64,000 nucleotides of DNA from Pseudomonadota bacterium. Its GTDB lineage: Bacteria > Pseudomonadota > Gammaproteobacteria > Pseudomonadales > Moraxellaceae. This document shows positions 43,207 through 52,933 of the stretch, piece by piece. Made by a program: the position numbers and the translations under genes. The notes under the pieces are model-generated. The model saw nothing but the letters and a program-made list of their open reading frames with translations. It did not search any database and was not told the origin of the DNA. Position 1 is the first letter of the stretch. Each line of letters begins with the position of its first letter. Where the stretch lies: NCBI GenBank assembly GCA_023393635.1, contig JAEWKT010000010.1, forward strand, positions 1-64,000, given 5' to 3'.

Positions 43207-43980
43207 TTATTTATGGTTAGCCTTATCTTCTACGGCTTGTTCTAATTGCGCCAAAATTGGGCCAAGTAGTGCTTGTTTACGCTTAAAGCTGGCTTTGTTG
43301 ACAATTAAGCGTGAAGAAATTTTGCAGATTTCATCTAATGGCTCAAGGCCATTGGCGCGTAAGGTATTGCCTGTATCCACCACGTCAACAATTAAATCAC
43401 CCAAGCCCACTAATGGTGCTAGTTCCATAGAACCATATAGCTTAATGACATCAACCTGATCGCCTAAACTGGCAAAGTACTGACGGGTTAAATTGATGTA
43501 CTTGGTGGCAATTTTTAAGCGGCCTGTTGGTTTTACTGCACCCACTTTACCTGCTGTCATGAGACGGCAATTGGCAATTTTTAAGTCCAGTAATTCATAC
43601 ACATTATGCGCACCGTGTTCCATCAGCACATCTTTACCTGCTACGCCAATATCCGCAGCACCATTTTCTACATAAGTTGGCACATCGCTGGCACGCAAAA
43701 TTAAAATACGCACATTGGGATGCGTGGTTGGAAAAATTAATTTGCGCGAATGCTCAGGGTCTTCCAGCAAGGCAATATTGGCATTGGCCAGCAGCGGTAA
43801 GGTTTCTTTTAAGATACGGCCTTTGCTAAGTGCCAGCGTAAGGCCGTGATCGAAATTGCCCAATACACTAGCATCAGCCACACTTTTGCTTGCCGCATTT
43901 TGGTTGTCAATTTTAGTATCACTAGCGGAATTACTATCGTTTACGTTACTGGCTTTTAAGTTGCTACTATTTTCACTCAT
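43207..43980 (-). CDS. hisG: ATP phosphoribosyltransferase, short form
   Basis: First committed step of histidine synthesis. At 257 residues it is the short HisG type, which lacks the C-terminal regulatory domain and needs HisZ (not in this window). The catalytic core starts at LTLALSKGRI (about 48), with DLIVDVVDTGNTLRANGL for PRPP binding. The first ~44 residues are a Ser/Asn/Asp-rich tail not seen in most short HisG. Its ATG overlaps the murA stop by four bases (ATGA), so the two are translationally coupled. Confidence 0.93.
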   Translation of the reverse strand: MSENSSNLKASNVNDSNSASDTKIDNQNAASKSVADASVLGNFDHGLTLALSKGRILKETLPLLANANIALLEDPEHSRKLIFPTTHPNVRILILRASDVPTYVENGAADIGVAGKDVLMEHGAHNVYELLDLKIANCRLMTAGKVGAVKPTGRLKIATKYINLTRQYFASLGDQVDVIKLYGSMELAPLVGLGDLIVDVVDTGNTLRANGLEPLDEICKISSRLIVNKASFKRKQALLGPILAQLEQAVEDKANHK

Positions 43981-45248
43981 GCGTCTACCCGTTGAATTTT
44001 TGCCCCTAAGCCCTGCAATTTGGCTTCTAGTTGTTCATAGCCACGATCAATATGATAAATACGATCAATGCAGGTTTCGCCTTGTGCTGCGAGTGCCGCA
44101 ATGACCAGGGAAAACGAAGCACGCAAGTCAGTGGCCATAACGGGTGCAGCTTGCAGGGTTTCTACGCCTGTCACCACGGCTTCTGATCCATTAACTTGAA
44201 TATTGGCGCCAAGTCTGGACAATTCTGGCACATGCATAAAGCGGTTTTCAAAAATGGTTTCTGTAATGGTACTTACCCCATCTGCCAATACATTAACTGC
44301 CATCAGCTGGGCTTGCATATCAGTTGGAAAATCAGGGTGTGGCAAGGTTTGAAAGCTAACTGCTTTTGGACGTTTGCCTTGCATGTCCAGTTCAATCCAG
44401 TCATCACCTGTTTGAACAGAAGCACCCATTTCCCGAAACTTATCCAGCACTGGCCCCATTAAACCTGGGTCGGTATGTGTGGTACGCACGCGACCACCCG
44501 TTATGGCCGCAGCTGCCAGATAAGAGCCTGTTTCAATACGGTCTGCAACTACGGCATAAGTACAGCCTTTAAGTGCTTCTACCCCATGTACAGTTAAGGT
44601 GCTGGTGCCAATCCCTTCAATATGAGCGCCCATTTTAACCAGCAAGTTTGCTAAATCAGTCACTTCTGGTTCTTGTGCGGCATTGCTAATCACAGTAGTG
44701 CCATTGGCGATAGCCGCTGCAATTAAAATGTTTTCTGTCCCACCGACAGTGACCATATCAAACTGCACCTGACCACCTTGTAAACGGCCATTTTGTTTTG
44801 GATCAATTGTGGCATCAACATAACCATTTTCAACGTCAATACATGCACCCAACGCTTCTAAGGCTTTTAGGTGCTGGTCGACGGGGCGCGAGCCAATCGC
44901 ACAGCCACCTGGCAATGATACTTTGGCACTGCCATAACGTGCCAGCAATGGCCCCAATACCAGAATAGAGGCACGCATGGTTTTAACCAGTTCATAGGGT
45001 GCAAACTGGTTACTCAGCGTTGAGGTATCAACAGTAACGGTATCGCCTTCGTAAGTGACGCTCACCCCTAAGCCCTGTATCAGCTTGATTAAAGTTGATA
45101 CATCTTTTAAATGCGGAACATTGGTGAGGGTAATGGGTGTGGTGGCCAGCAACGTTGCCGCTAATAATGGCAATGCGGCATTTTTGGCACCTGAAATACG
45201 CACTTCCCCATCTAGACGCACGCCACCAGTAATTAAAAAGCGATCCAT
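43977..45248 (-). CDS. murA: UDP-N-acetylglucosamine enolpyruvyl transferase
   Basis: First committed step of peptidoglycan synthesis; the fosfomycin target. 423 residues with GGVRLDGEVRISGAKNAALP at the start, the catalytic Cys in GGCAIGSRPVDQH (Asp, as in resistant forms, is absent, so normal fosfomycin sensitivity of the enzyme is expected), TVGGTENILIAA, and PTDMQAQLMA with RFMHVPEL later. It lies five bases after ibaG. Confidence 0.95.
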   Translation of the reverse strand: MDRFLITGGVRLDGEVRISGAKNAALPLLAATLLATTPITLTNVPHLKDVSTLIKLIQGLGVSVTYEGDTVTVDTSTLSNQFAPYELVKTMRASILVLGPLLARYGSAKVSLPGGCAIGSRPVDQHLKALEALGACIDVENGYVDATIDPKQNGRLQGGQVQFDMVTVGGTENILIAAAIANGTTVISNAAQEPEVTDLANLLVKMGAHIEGIGTSTLTVHGVEALKGCTYAVVADRIETGSYLAAAAITGGRVRTTHTDPGLMGPVLDKFREMGASVQTGDDWIELDMQGKRPKAVSFQTLPHPDFPTDMQAQLMAVNVLADGVSTITETIFENRFMHVPELSRLGANIQVNGSEAVVTGVETLQAAPVMATDLRASFSLVIAALAAQGETCIDRIYHIDRGYEQLEAKLQGLGAKIQRVDA

Positions 45249-45253
45249 GCAAA

Positions 45254-45505
45254 TTAGGCTCCAAAAAGACTTGCTTTACGCCATTCTTCTGGCGTCATCG
45301 CACGAATACTAACGGCATGCACAGCACCACTAGCAATATGTTCGTTAATAGGAGCATAGACAGTTTGTTGACGCGCCACTGGACGCATTCCTTCAAACTG
45401 GGAATCGACAATACGCAAATCAAATTTACCAGCCTGGCCAGTTACCGCAACGTCAGCCTGAGGAAAAGCAACCTTTAAGATGGCAAGGAGTTGTTCGCTA
45501 GTCAT
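45254..45505 (-). CDS. ibaG: BolA-family protein IbaG
   Basis: An 83-residue BolA-like protein, a partner of monothiol glutaredoxins in iron-sulfur metabolism. The helix-strand pattern is typical: LLAILKVAFPQADVAVTG, MRPVARQQTVYAPI (the loop with RxxxRHR-like function) and HAVSIRAMTPEEW. ATG 45505 is chosen because TAGGT lies upstream and the extension to 45571 is not BolA-like. ibaG-murA is the usual gammaproteobacterial order. Confidence 0.9.
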   Translation of the reverse strand: MTSEQLLAILKVAFPQADVAVTGQAGKFDLRIVDSQFEGMRPVARQQTVYAPINEHIASGAVHAVSIRAMTPEEWRKASLFGA

Positions 45506-45643
45506 TAAAAAATACCTAAAATTAAAAGGCAAAAATGCACAAAAGATTGGGCGAAAGGTTACTCTGCCCAATCCCGTACGTCTAGTCTAGTTCAGTAGTT
45601 CTGAACGATTTTATAATAATTGCACGTGTACTGCCTTAAATTA

Positions 45644-46486
45644 TTAAGGGTGTACGCCAATAAAATTATCCTGATGCGCAAACCTGGGTGCCTGACCTTC
45701 AACATGATCGCAAATGAAGGGCTTCATGTATAACATGTCCACATCACCGTAAATGGTAGCAAAAGCCACATCCTTGGCATCAACCCCTGTGCCAATACGC
45801 ACCACTTTTTCTATAGTGGCCATGCGCGTGGCGTCAAATAACACCCATTGATCGCCCACATAGGCCTCAAATAATGCATGAAAGTCTGGTGGTGGATCGG
45901 CAAATTCAGCATAGCCAAACACAAAACGCGCTGGAATATTAACAGCACGGCAGAGTGCCACACCCAAATGAGCAAAATCACGACACACACCTGCCCGATT
46001 GGCCAGCACATCACGCGCGGTGGTTGATGCTTGTGAGGAACCAACCTCGTAGGCAATGTTGGTTTTGATCCAGTCGCAGATGGCTTCAACCCGATTAAAA
46101 CCACGTGGAATCTGGCCAAAGGTTCGCTGTGCCATGCCGCTTAGTAAGTCTGACTCACAGTAGCGGCTGGGTAACAAATAAGGCAAAACCTCGGAAGGTA
46201 ACTCTGCAATAGCAAGCTCATTAAAAGCAGGATTACGGTACGGCATATCCACACTAACCAACGCTTGATAACGCAGCTCAAAATCCCCTGTCGGGGCACT
46301 AAAGCGGAACATTCGATTAAAATGCTGCTGGTCTTCATGCTCACGAATGGACATTTCTGGCGAGATAATGAGCGATTCCTGATGAATACGCTGCCAGGGA
46401 TGATGCGCAACCTGTAAATGAAAAATAAATTCAGAGGGCTGATTCACCCGATAACTAAAACTACAGTCAATATCAAACGTGTACAT
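45644..46486 (-). CDS. Transglutaminase-like family protein
   Basis: 280 residues: an N-terminal beta-sandwich-like part (1-130) and a transglutaminase-like core with Cys in AGVCRDFAHLGVALCR, His in PPDFHALFEAY and Asp in WVLFDATRM. The order Cys-His-Asp with normal spacing suggests an active cysteine peptidase or amidase. No signal peptide, so probably cytoplasmic. Substrate unknown. Confidence 0.84.
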   Translation of the reverse strand: MYTFDIDCSFSYRVNQPSEFIFHLQVAHHPWQRIHQESLIISPEMSIREHEDQQHFNRMFRFSAPTGDFELRYQALVSVDMPYRNPAFNELAIAELPSEVLPYLLPSRYCESDLLSGMAQRTFGQIPRGFNRVEAICDWIKTNIAYEVGSSQASTTARDVLANRAGVCRDFAHLGVALCRAVNIPARFVFGYAEFADPPPDFHALFEAYVGDQWVLFDATRMATIEKVVRIGTGVDAKDVAFATIYGDVDMLYMKPFICDHVEGQAPRFAHQDNFIGVHP

Positions 46487-46668
46487 GTAAAAAACCTGAA
46501 TTTTTTGAAAAATTTATTAATGCTTAAAATATTAGGCCAGAACCGCGCGGTGCCTGTTTATAAGTTGTACAGCCAAAGTCGTTTTGTGTGAGAAGCACTA
46601 AACTTGCGTAACCAGTTGGCTTAAATTAAACCATCAGGCAACCAATAAAAAGAGCCAATCTTTCGTCA

Positions 46669-48228
46669 TTAAAGCAAGCGTTTTCGTTCACTGGAAGATG
46701 CTATATTTAATAGTTCACGATACTTGGCTACTGTGCGTCTGGCCACATCAATTCCCTCGCGTTGCAGCTGTGCAGCAATGGCGTTATCAGATAATGGCTT
46801 GGCGGGGTTTTCTTCCTGAATTATTTTTTTAATCATGGCGCGTATGGCGGTTGATGAGCATTCCCCGCCTGAGCTGGTGCCCACATGGCTAGAAAAAAAG
46901 TATTTTAATTCCAGCAAACCACGTGGGGTATGGATATATTTCTGGGTGGTCACACGCGATACAGTCGATTCATGTAAATCAGTTTCTTCAGCAATTTGGC
47001 GCAGCACCAGGGGCTTCATTGCCTCAGCACCATACTCCAAAAAGTCTCTTTGATGTTCCACAATGCACGTGGCGACTTTTAACAGGGTTTTATGCCGCTC
47101 ATCCACACCTTTAATAAAGTTACGGGCTTCTTGCAAATGTAGGCGTAAATATTGATTATCACTGCTGCTATCTGCCCGTTTAATCAGGCCTGCATAGTAA
47201 GAATTAATACGCAACCTGGGTAAAATATCGGTATTGAGCTGCACTTGCCAACGGTTATTTTTTTTGAAGACCATCACATCAGGCACTTGATGATCTTGTT
47301 CTGGATCAGAAAATTGTTGCCCAGGGTAAGGTTCTAAACTTTGTATTAGCTTCAAGGCTTGTTTTAATGCGTCCTGATCAAGCTGAGTATGGCGCATTAA
47401 ACGGTTAAGATCATTACTAATGAGTAAATCATGATGTTGAAGTAACTTTAGCGCGTCATGACGAAAAGCCGTGTGCTCGGGCAAATTCTGTAGCTGCAAG
47501 CATAAACATTCCTGCAAATTTCGCGCGCCCACTCCTATGGGTTCAAAATGCTGGATCCGCTTTAACACGACTTCTATTTCATCAAGCTCTATAGGCTCAT
47601 CTAAACCATATACGATTAAAGTGTCTAGGGCCTCTAAATCAAGAGACGATAATTGCTGCAATGCCGCTTGCTTTACTTCCTCTAAATCAATCGTTAAATA
47701 ACCGCGCTCATCAATGCCATCAATAATACATTCGGCAATTAAGCGATCAACCGAGCTAAAATGTGCCACATTTAACTGCCAGCGCAAATGATCCCAAATA
47801 CTATTGTGGCATGCGCGGTTATCTTCCCTGTCCTCAAACTCAGGGCTCGCCAATGCAGTGGATTGATGGGTAAAAATATCATCCCACTGAGTATCTACAG
47901 GAAGCTCATCACTTAATTGAGTGTGCTGCATCTGCTCATCTAAATCATAGGAATCTGGTGTTTCATTTCTGTGCTCATGCTCATCGATACTAGATTGATT
48001 ATTATTTGCTGGATCATGAGTGCCCTGTTCATGACTTAGATTACTTGCCTCGTTTTGATGCTGTGTATGCGCTGGTTCATCTGCTTCTAGCAAGGGGTTA
48101 CTATCAAGCTGTGCCTGAATTTCTTGTTCAAGCTCCAATGTAGACAGCTGCAGCAGTTTGATTGCCTGCTGTAATTGGGGCGTTAAAGATAATGAGGTGG
48201 AAACTTTCATTCCCATCGACAGCTTCAT
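46669..48228 (-). CDS. rpoN: RNA polymerase sigma-54 factor
   Basis: Recognises -24/-12 promoters and needs enhancer-binding activators. 519 residues: region I (SLTPQLQQAIKLLQLSTLELEQEIQ region, activator interaction) at about 12-55, an acidic linker of about 60-150, a core-binding domain, the helix-turn-helix (DLHESTVSRVTTQKY) and the RpoN box (ARRTVAKYRE) near the C-terminus. ATG 48228 is preceded by AGGG. Usually yhbH/ptsN follow rpoN, but here the next gene is a transglutaminase-like protein. Confidence 0.95.
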   Translation of the reverse strand: MKLSMGMKVSTSLSLTPQLQQAIKLLQLSTLELEQEIQAQLDSNPLLEADEPAHTQHQNEASNLSHEQGTHDPANNNQSSIDEHEHRNETPDSYDLDEQMQHTQLSDELPVDTQWDDIFTHQSTALASPEFEDREDNRACHNSIWDHLRWQLNVAHFSSVDRLIAECIIDGIDERGYLTIDLEEVKQAALQQLSSLDLEALDTLIVYGLDEPIELDEIEVVLKRIQHFEPIGVGARNLQECLCLQLQNLPEHTAFRHDALKLLQHHDLLISNDLNRLMRHTQLDQDALKQALKLIQSLEPYPGQQFSDPEQDHQVPDVMVFKKNNRWQVQLNTDILPRLRINSYYAGLIKRADSSSDNQYLRLHLQEARNFIKGVDERHKTLLKVATCIVEHQRDFLEYGAEAMKPLVLRQIAEETDLHESTVSRVTTQKYIHTPRGLLELKYFFSSHVGTSSGGECSSTAIRAMIKKIIQEENPAKPLSDNAIAAQLQREGIDVARRTVAKYRELLNIASSSERKRLL

Positions 48229-48498
48229 ACTGACTACCCTATTTTTAGTATGATTTTGATTATAATCTCTAGTTGTTTGCCTCAGCGCAAGCAATATTTA
48301 TGCCTAAATTGACTGACCTTTAACTTAGCCTAAACAATTGAATACGAAATTGTCTTAATTGTTGTGCTAAAAATCATTTATACATCAGGTACTAATCATC
48401 CTATTGAGTCTGTAGATGCTAAAACAGTAGGGCTAATAATTTACAATATAGGCAAAGTACCTTAATCTGCCGAAGTTCAACGTTAGGATGCTGGTTAA

Positions 48499-49617
48499 AT
48501 GACTGCTGCAATTTCTCGCTGGTTTGGTGCTGCGCTTATCAACTTTGCGCTGTTTACGCCAGCCTTGGCACTGGATGAAAACTTTGGTGATGAACCATTA
48601 ACTGCTAGTCATTCAGCGGATAATACTATTGCTAGTGAGCAAGCTGTAGTGTCCCCAGCAAATGACGCTGCAATCACTAGCGCACAGAACAATAGTGCTG
48701 GCCAGATTAACATCTATGATGATCCGTTGACATTTAATGCCTTGCGCCGAATTACACTTAAGCAATTAAGAGTCGATGCCAATGCCAACCAGCCAGAATC
48801 CGTTAAAGATCCATTACAGCCCCTTAATCGCAAAATTTATTTGTTCAATACCAAATTAGATAAATATTTATTGCTACCAGTGGCCAGCCGATATAAAAAG
48901 CATGTGCCTGAACCCATTCAAATTGGCGTGAGTAATTTTTTCTCTAATTTAGGTGAACCGTGGAACGCAGTAAATCACTTATTGCAAGGTCATCCAAAAT
49001 CCTCCTATCGTAGCTTAGGCCGTTTTACCTTAAATACCTTTACCACCTTAGGGATTGCAGATCCTGCTGCCAAACACTTTGGCATGAATAAAGAGCCACA
49101 GGATTTTGGTTTAACCCTGGGCAAATGGGGCTTAAGATCTGGTCCATTTTTAATGCTACCAGGACTTGGCCCTTCTACCTTGCGTGATGGTACAGGACGA
49201 ATTGCGGACATTTATGGTCGGCCACAACACTATATGGATCAAAATTCTACTTACTGGACCACAAACGCACTGGATGTGATTAATACACGTGCAGGGTTTG
49301 TAGGCGTTGAAAATCTGGTACAGGGCGACCAATATGCCCTGCTACGTGATTTATACTTGCAGCGTCGTCAATATCTGGTTGCTGGTGATGATCCTGGCAA
49401 TGCTCTTGATAACAGCTTTGGCGATGAAAGTGCTGATTTTGGTGATGATGAAGACTTTGATAGCACTGATACTGATAGCAGTGAATTTGGTGATGCGCCT
49501 GAAAGTATTGAACCTGAAAATCCAGCCGATGCATCTCAGGTACAAAAAGATGCTATGCCAGAAACCAGCATCCAAACAGAATCAGATGCAGCTATTGAGC
49601 AGGATGATGTGTTTTAA
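48499..49617 (+). CDS. mlaA: MlaA-like phospholipid transport protein
   Basis: An outer-membrane component that removes phospholipids from the outer leaflet and passes them to MlaC. 372 residues: signal peptide 1-25 (TPALA), a linker, the MlaA domain at about 97-290 with DPLQPLNRKIYLFN, GVSNFFSNLGEPWNAVN, GPFLMLPGLGPSTLRD and the C-terminal helix ALDVINTRA. E. coli MlaA is a lipoprotein; here no lipobox Cys is present, so anchoring must differ. An acidic C-terminal tail of about 70 residues has three FGD repeats, and FGDE also occurs just after the signal peptide. Confidence 0.88.
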   Translation: MTAAISRWFGAALINFALFTPALALDENFGDEPLTASHSADNTIASEQAVVSPANDAAITSAQNNSAGQINIYDDPLTFNALRRITLKQLRVDANANQPESVKDPLQPLNRKIYLFNTKLDKYLLLPVASRYKKHVPEPIQIGVSNFFSNLGEPWNAVNHLLQGHPKSSYRSLGRFTLNTFTTLGIADPAAKHFGMNKEPQDFGLTLGKWGLRSGPFLMLPGLGPSTLRDGTGRIADIYGRPQHYMDQNSTYWTTNALDVINTRAGFVGVENLVQGDQYALLRDLYLQRRQYLVAGDDPGNALDNSFGDESADFGDDEDFDSTDTDSSEFGDAPESIEPENPADASQVQKDAMPETSIQTESDAAIEQDDVF

Positions 49618-49641
49618 TGCACTACCATAATTTGCGAGTTG

Positions 49642-50622
49642 ATGATTAGCATGTTAATCATTAATCAGCCTGAGCTCAGCAATGAAATTGCTTATCTGCA
49701 ACAGGCACTTCCTCAGCTTGAACTGATTGAAGTGACTGATTTAGAGCATGTCGACAATACACGCCTGGTATTTGCAGATGTTGCCAGTTTTTTACAGCAC
49801 CAGTGGAAAAATCCAACCATTGTCTTGGCCAATGCAGATCAGGGTGCGTTACTGGCTAAAGCATGGCAAAAAGGGGCGTTAACAGGCTGGATCTGGAATG
49901 AGCTTCCTAAACAGCCTGAAGAAGTATTTACCCAGCTAGACTTACAATATAAGCGTCACCAGGATAGCCGCGATTTACCCGCAGCGGCACGCTTGCAACA
50001 ACGCATGCTACCCAAACCACCACGCATGACCGACTATAAACTCGAGCAGTTTTTTCAACCTGCGGCGTTTTTGTCAGGTGACTGGTTTGATTATTGGCAA
50101 GTAGATGACCAGCAGTTTTTATTTTACTTGGCAGATGTGGCAGGTCATGGCGTGACCAGTAGCTTACTTACCACATGGATGGCTGGTTTTCATGGCCGCG
50201 CATATAGCCCTATACAATTAATTAGTAAATTAAATAATAAACTGGTAGCACAAAATGCTGAAAAACACATTACGCTGATTTGTGGTTTATTGGACTTTAA
50301 AACCCACGACATTGAATGGTGTAGCGCAGGCCATTACCCGCCTGCCATCTTGCTGCAACGTGGGCAAGAACCCAGTATATTAGCCACCAGCAGCCTGCCT
50401 TTAGGCTTAACCAGCGATTTAAAAATTGAAACCCAGCATTTAAAAATGGAACCTGGTTCACAATTAATATTTTGTTCAGATGGAGCCTTAGAAACTTTTT
50501 CTGGTGGCTTAAATGAGCAATTCAAACAACTTATAAAAACATTGCAAAATGAGGAGCTTAGCTTGCCAGACGATGTGGCAGATGATATTGCTATTTTATG
50601 CCTGACTCGACTGCTGCGTTAA
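49642..50622 (+). CDS. gigA: PP2C/RsbU-type serine phosphatase, GigA-like
   Basis: 326 residues: a divergent receiver-like N-terminus (1-95) without an obvious phosphoacceptor, and a SpoIIE/RsbU-like PP2C domain at about 110-325. Metal-binding Asp are visible in LSGDWFDY, YLADVAGHGVTSS, FCSDGALETFSG and PDDVADDIAIL. It should dephosphorylate the STAS protein encoded next. In Acinetobacter baumannii the equivalent pair GigA-GigB controls stress tolerance and virulence. Two starts (49642, 49651) are possible. It starts 24 bases after mlaA. Confidence 0.85.
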   Translation: MISMLIINQPELSNEIAYLQQALPQLELIEVTDLEHVDNTRLVFADVASFLQHQWKNPTIVLANADQGALLAKAWQKGALTGWIWNELPKQPEEVFTQLDLQYKRHQDSRDLPAAARLQQRMLPKPPRMTDYKLEQFFQPAAFLSGDWFDYWQVDDQQFLFYLADVAGHGVTSSLLTTWMAGFHGRAYSPIQLISKLNNKLVAQNAEKHITLICGLLDFKTHDIEWCSAGHYPPAILLQRGQEPSILATSSLPLGLTSDLKIETQHLKMEPGSQLIFCSDGALETFSGGLNEQFKQLIKTLQNEELSLPDDVADDIAILCLTRLLR

Positions 50623-50701
50623 TCGTTTAGCCTTTCTTAAGGCTTTAATTACTTGTGTATCACTTGCTGAACTGGGGTGGCTATGGGATAATTAACTTTC
50701 C

Positions 50702-51253
50702 ATGTATGAAAATGGCATGTTTATGTCAACTGGTCATATTGAATATGCAGGTTTGGATGGCACCCACGTATTCAAACTCGTTGGTGAAATCCGCGCAACG
50801 TCTTGTATTAGTCTTGATCACTTATTAGATAAAATTGAACAGCAAAATGATGTCAAAGGTGCATTGGTTGATTTAACCAAGGCCACTTTCATTGACAGCA
50901 CGGTGCTGGGCGTTTTGGCTAAATTGGGATTAAAACTACAGCAATCCCATCACATTCAGGCAGTGATGTTAACCACTAATCCAGATATTACCACCCTGGC
51001 CAATAGTATGGGCTTAGGGCAAGTGTTTGTGGTGCTCAACTGTTTGGCCGATGCGTGCTCTACCAAAGTATTGCCCGAAGAACACGCCAACCATGCGGAA
51101 ATGCTGCATACCGTGCTAGAAGCGCACCGCACCCTGATGTGTTTAAATAAAAATAACCATAATATGTTTCAACCTTTAGTGAAACAACTAGAGCAAGAAC
51201 AACGCCAGCAACAAGCTTCACACCACTTCCCCGCATCTTCCCAAACGCATTAA
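50702..51253 (+). CDS. gigB: STAS-domain anti-anti-sigma factor, GigB-like
   Basis: 183 residues: a STAS domain at about 10-115 with the phosphorylatable Ser in FIDSTVLGVLAKLG, then a C-terminal extension of about 65 residues ending in a Gln/His-rich stretch. The expected switch is phosphorylation of this Ser by a kinase not in the window and removal by the GigA-like phosphatase. No anti-sigma factor or partner kinase gene is adjacent. Start could be 50702 or 50723. Confidence 0.85.
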   Translation: MYENGMFMSTGHIEYAGLDGTHVFKLVGEIRATSCISLDHLLDKIEQQNDVKGALVDLTKATFIDSTVLGVLAKLGLKLQQSHHIQAVMLTTNPDITTLANSMGLGQVFVVLNCLADACSTKVLPEEHANHAEMLHTVLEAHRTLMCLNKNNHNMFQPLVKQLEQEQRQQQASHHFPASSQTH

Positions 51254-51259
51254 GCTGTG

Positions 51260-52120
51260 ATGCGCATGAATACTTTGCCTATTTTTGCTACCGCGCAAAT
51301 GAACTCGCAAGATTCCATTGAGCAAAACCTTAGCGACGTGGCACAGCTCATGCAGCAAGCACAGCAACAACAGGCATCATTGCTAGTGTTGCCAGAAAAC
51401 TTTGTCTGCTTTGCGGCAGGACAACAGGCGAAAACAGCGGCTCGTTTTGATGACATTGTGCAGCAATTGCAAACATTGGCTGCAAAGCATCATTTATGGC
51501 TGGTGGCAGGCTCAATTCCCTGCCCTTATCGCCCTAATGGCCAGCCTGTTGCTAACGGTCGGGTGCGCAGCGCAAGTTTACTGATTAGCCCTGAGGCCAA
51601 AATAGTTGCCCGTTATGACAAGATTCATTTATTTGATGTGCAAGTTGGCGACAATACAGGTAGCTATCACGAATCCGCCACGTTTGAACCAGGCAATGCA
51701 GTGGTGGTTGCAAATACACCATTTGGCAAACTGGGCATGATGATTTGCTATGACCTGCGCTTTCCAGAGCTGGCGTTGGCACTACGGCAGCAAGGCGCAG
51801 ATTTTATGTCGGCACCGTCTGCCTTTACCTATACAACAGGGCAAATACACTGGCAACTGCTATTGCGCGCCCGTGCAGCCGATACCCAGTGTTATCTCCT
51901 TGGTGCAGGGCAGCAAGGCACCCATGGCACAAAACCACCCTTGCGCCAAACATGGGGGCACAGCGCCATTAGTAATGCAGCAGGAGAGATTATTGCTGAG
52001 CGTTTTGATGCTGGAATGGGTATTGTAACTGCTGAATTTGATATTGAGGCAGTGAACAACCGACGGAAATCTATGCCGTTAATGCAGCACCGTCGTTTAG
52101 GTCTGCTTAAAGAATTTTAA
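51260..52120 (+). CDS. Carbon-nitrogen hydrolase (Nit-like omega-amidase family)
   Basis: 286 residues with the catalytic triad of the nitrilase superfamily: Glu in VLPENFVCF, Lys in RYDKIHLFDV and Cys in GMMICYDLRFPELA. The YDKIHLFDV and TYTTGQIHW segments match the Nit1/Nit2 branch, which hydrolyses deaminated glutathione or alpha-keto acid amides. It follows gigB closely and may be cotranscribed. Start at 51260 or 51266 is uncertain. Confidence 0.86.
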   Translation: MRMNTLPIFATAQMNSQDSIEQNLSDVAQLMQQAQQQQASLLVLPENFVCFAAGQQAKTAARFDDIVQQLQTLAAKHHLWLVAGSIPCPYRPNGQPVANGRVRSASLLISPEAKIVARYDKIHLFDVQVGDNTGSYHESATFEPGNAVVVANTPFGKLGMMICYDLRFPELALALRQQGADFMSAPSAFTYTTGQIHWQLLLRARAADTQCYLLGAGQQGTHGTKPPLRQTWGHSAISNAAGEIIAERFDAGMGIVTAEFDIEAVNNRRKSMPLMQHRRLGLLKEF

Positions 52121-52161
52121 AAGATAGCCAAGAACTTTATAGCTGATTACCATATTAGTAA

Positions 52162-52866
52162 CTAGGACTTAGGCAGTGTTTGCGCCAGATCAGTCGTTAA
52201 GTCAATATTATGTTGCTGCATAATTTTTTCAAGCAAAGGCGCTAACTCTCCTAACTTTTCATCCAGCGCATTACGAATTGTATCGACCACCACTTGCGTG
52301 CTGCGCTCAATTTCAATATTTAAGCGGTCACCAATTTGCTTTTGTGAAAATACAGTCATTCGTCGTGTTTCAGGTATCAACCACACTTCAAACCAGTGGT
52401 CTGTTTTATTCACCTCAAACAGCGTTAAGCTTGCACCATTAATGGCAATATAACCTTTAGAAAAAATATACTTCATCCACTGGGACGCAACACCAATGCG
52501 ATAGCAAAAGTTATTGTCATATTGCTGAATATCTAAAATAGTGGCCGAAAAATCAATATGCCCTGAGAGTGGATGACCGCCAATTTCTGCACCATCTTTG
52601 GCAGCCCGCTCAGCATTCACCTGCGTGCCCGTTTTATATTGCCCTAAAGTCGTAATCTCTAAACTTTGCAGCATCACATCAAAACGAGCAGTATTGCTGT
52701 CTATAATTTGTGTAACAGTTAAGCAAGTACCATCAATAGCCACACTGGCACCAATTTGTAAGTCCTGGCAAAACCCTGCTGGAAACTTGATGGTAAATGT
52801 GCGAATGCCTGCCACATCGTCAACATGCTCAATGGTGGCAACCGCTTGAATAATTCCAGTAAACAT
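52162..52866 (-). CDS. ribE: Riboflavin synthase, alpha chain
   Basis: Dismutates two lumazines into riboflavin and a pyrimidinedione. 234 residues in two similar barrels, starting MFTGIIQAVATIEH, with GTCLTVTQ in the first half and NGASLTLFEV in the second, and GHPLSGHIDF carrying the conserved His. No FMN riboswitch is seen in the short gap upstream. Confidence 0.93.
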   Translation of the reverse strand: MFTGIIQAVATIEHVDDVAGIRTFTIKFPAGFCQDLQIGASVAIDGTCLTVTQIIDSNTARFDVMLQSLEITTLGQYKTGTQVNAERAAKDGAEIGGHPLSGHIDFSATILDIQQYDNNFCYRIGVASQWMKYIFSKGYIAINGASLTLFEVNKTDHWFEVWLIPETRRMTVFSQKQIGDRLNIEIERSTQVVVDTIRNALDEKLGELAPLLEKIMQQHNIDLTTDLAQTLPKS

Positions 52867-52933
52867 AAGGCTCTCTTGATTAAAACTTTGTCAACAGCAA
52901 CTGTTTCTTTGGCTTGCCAATCCTTAGGCAAGC

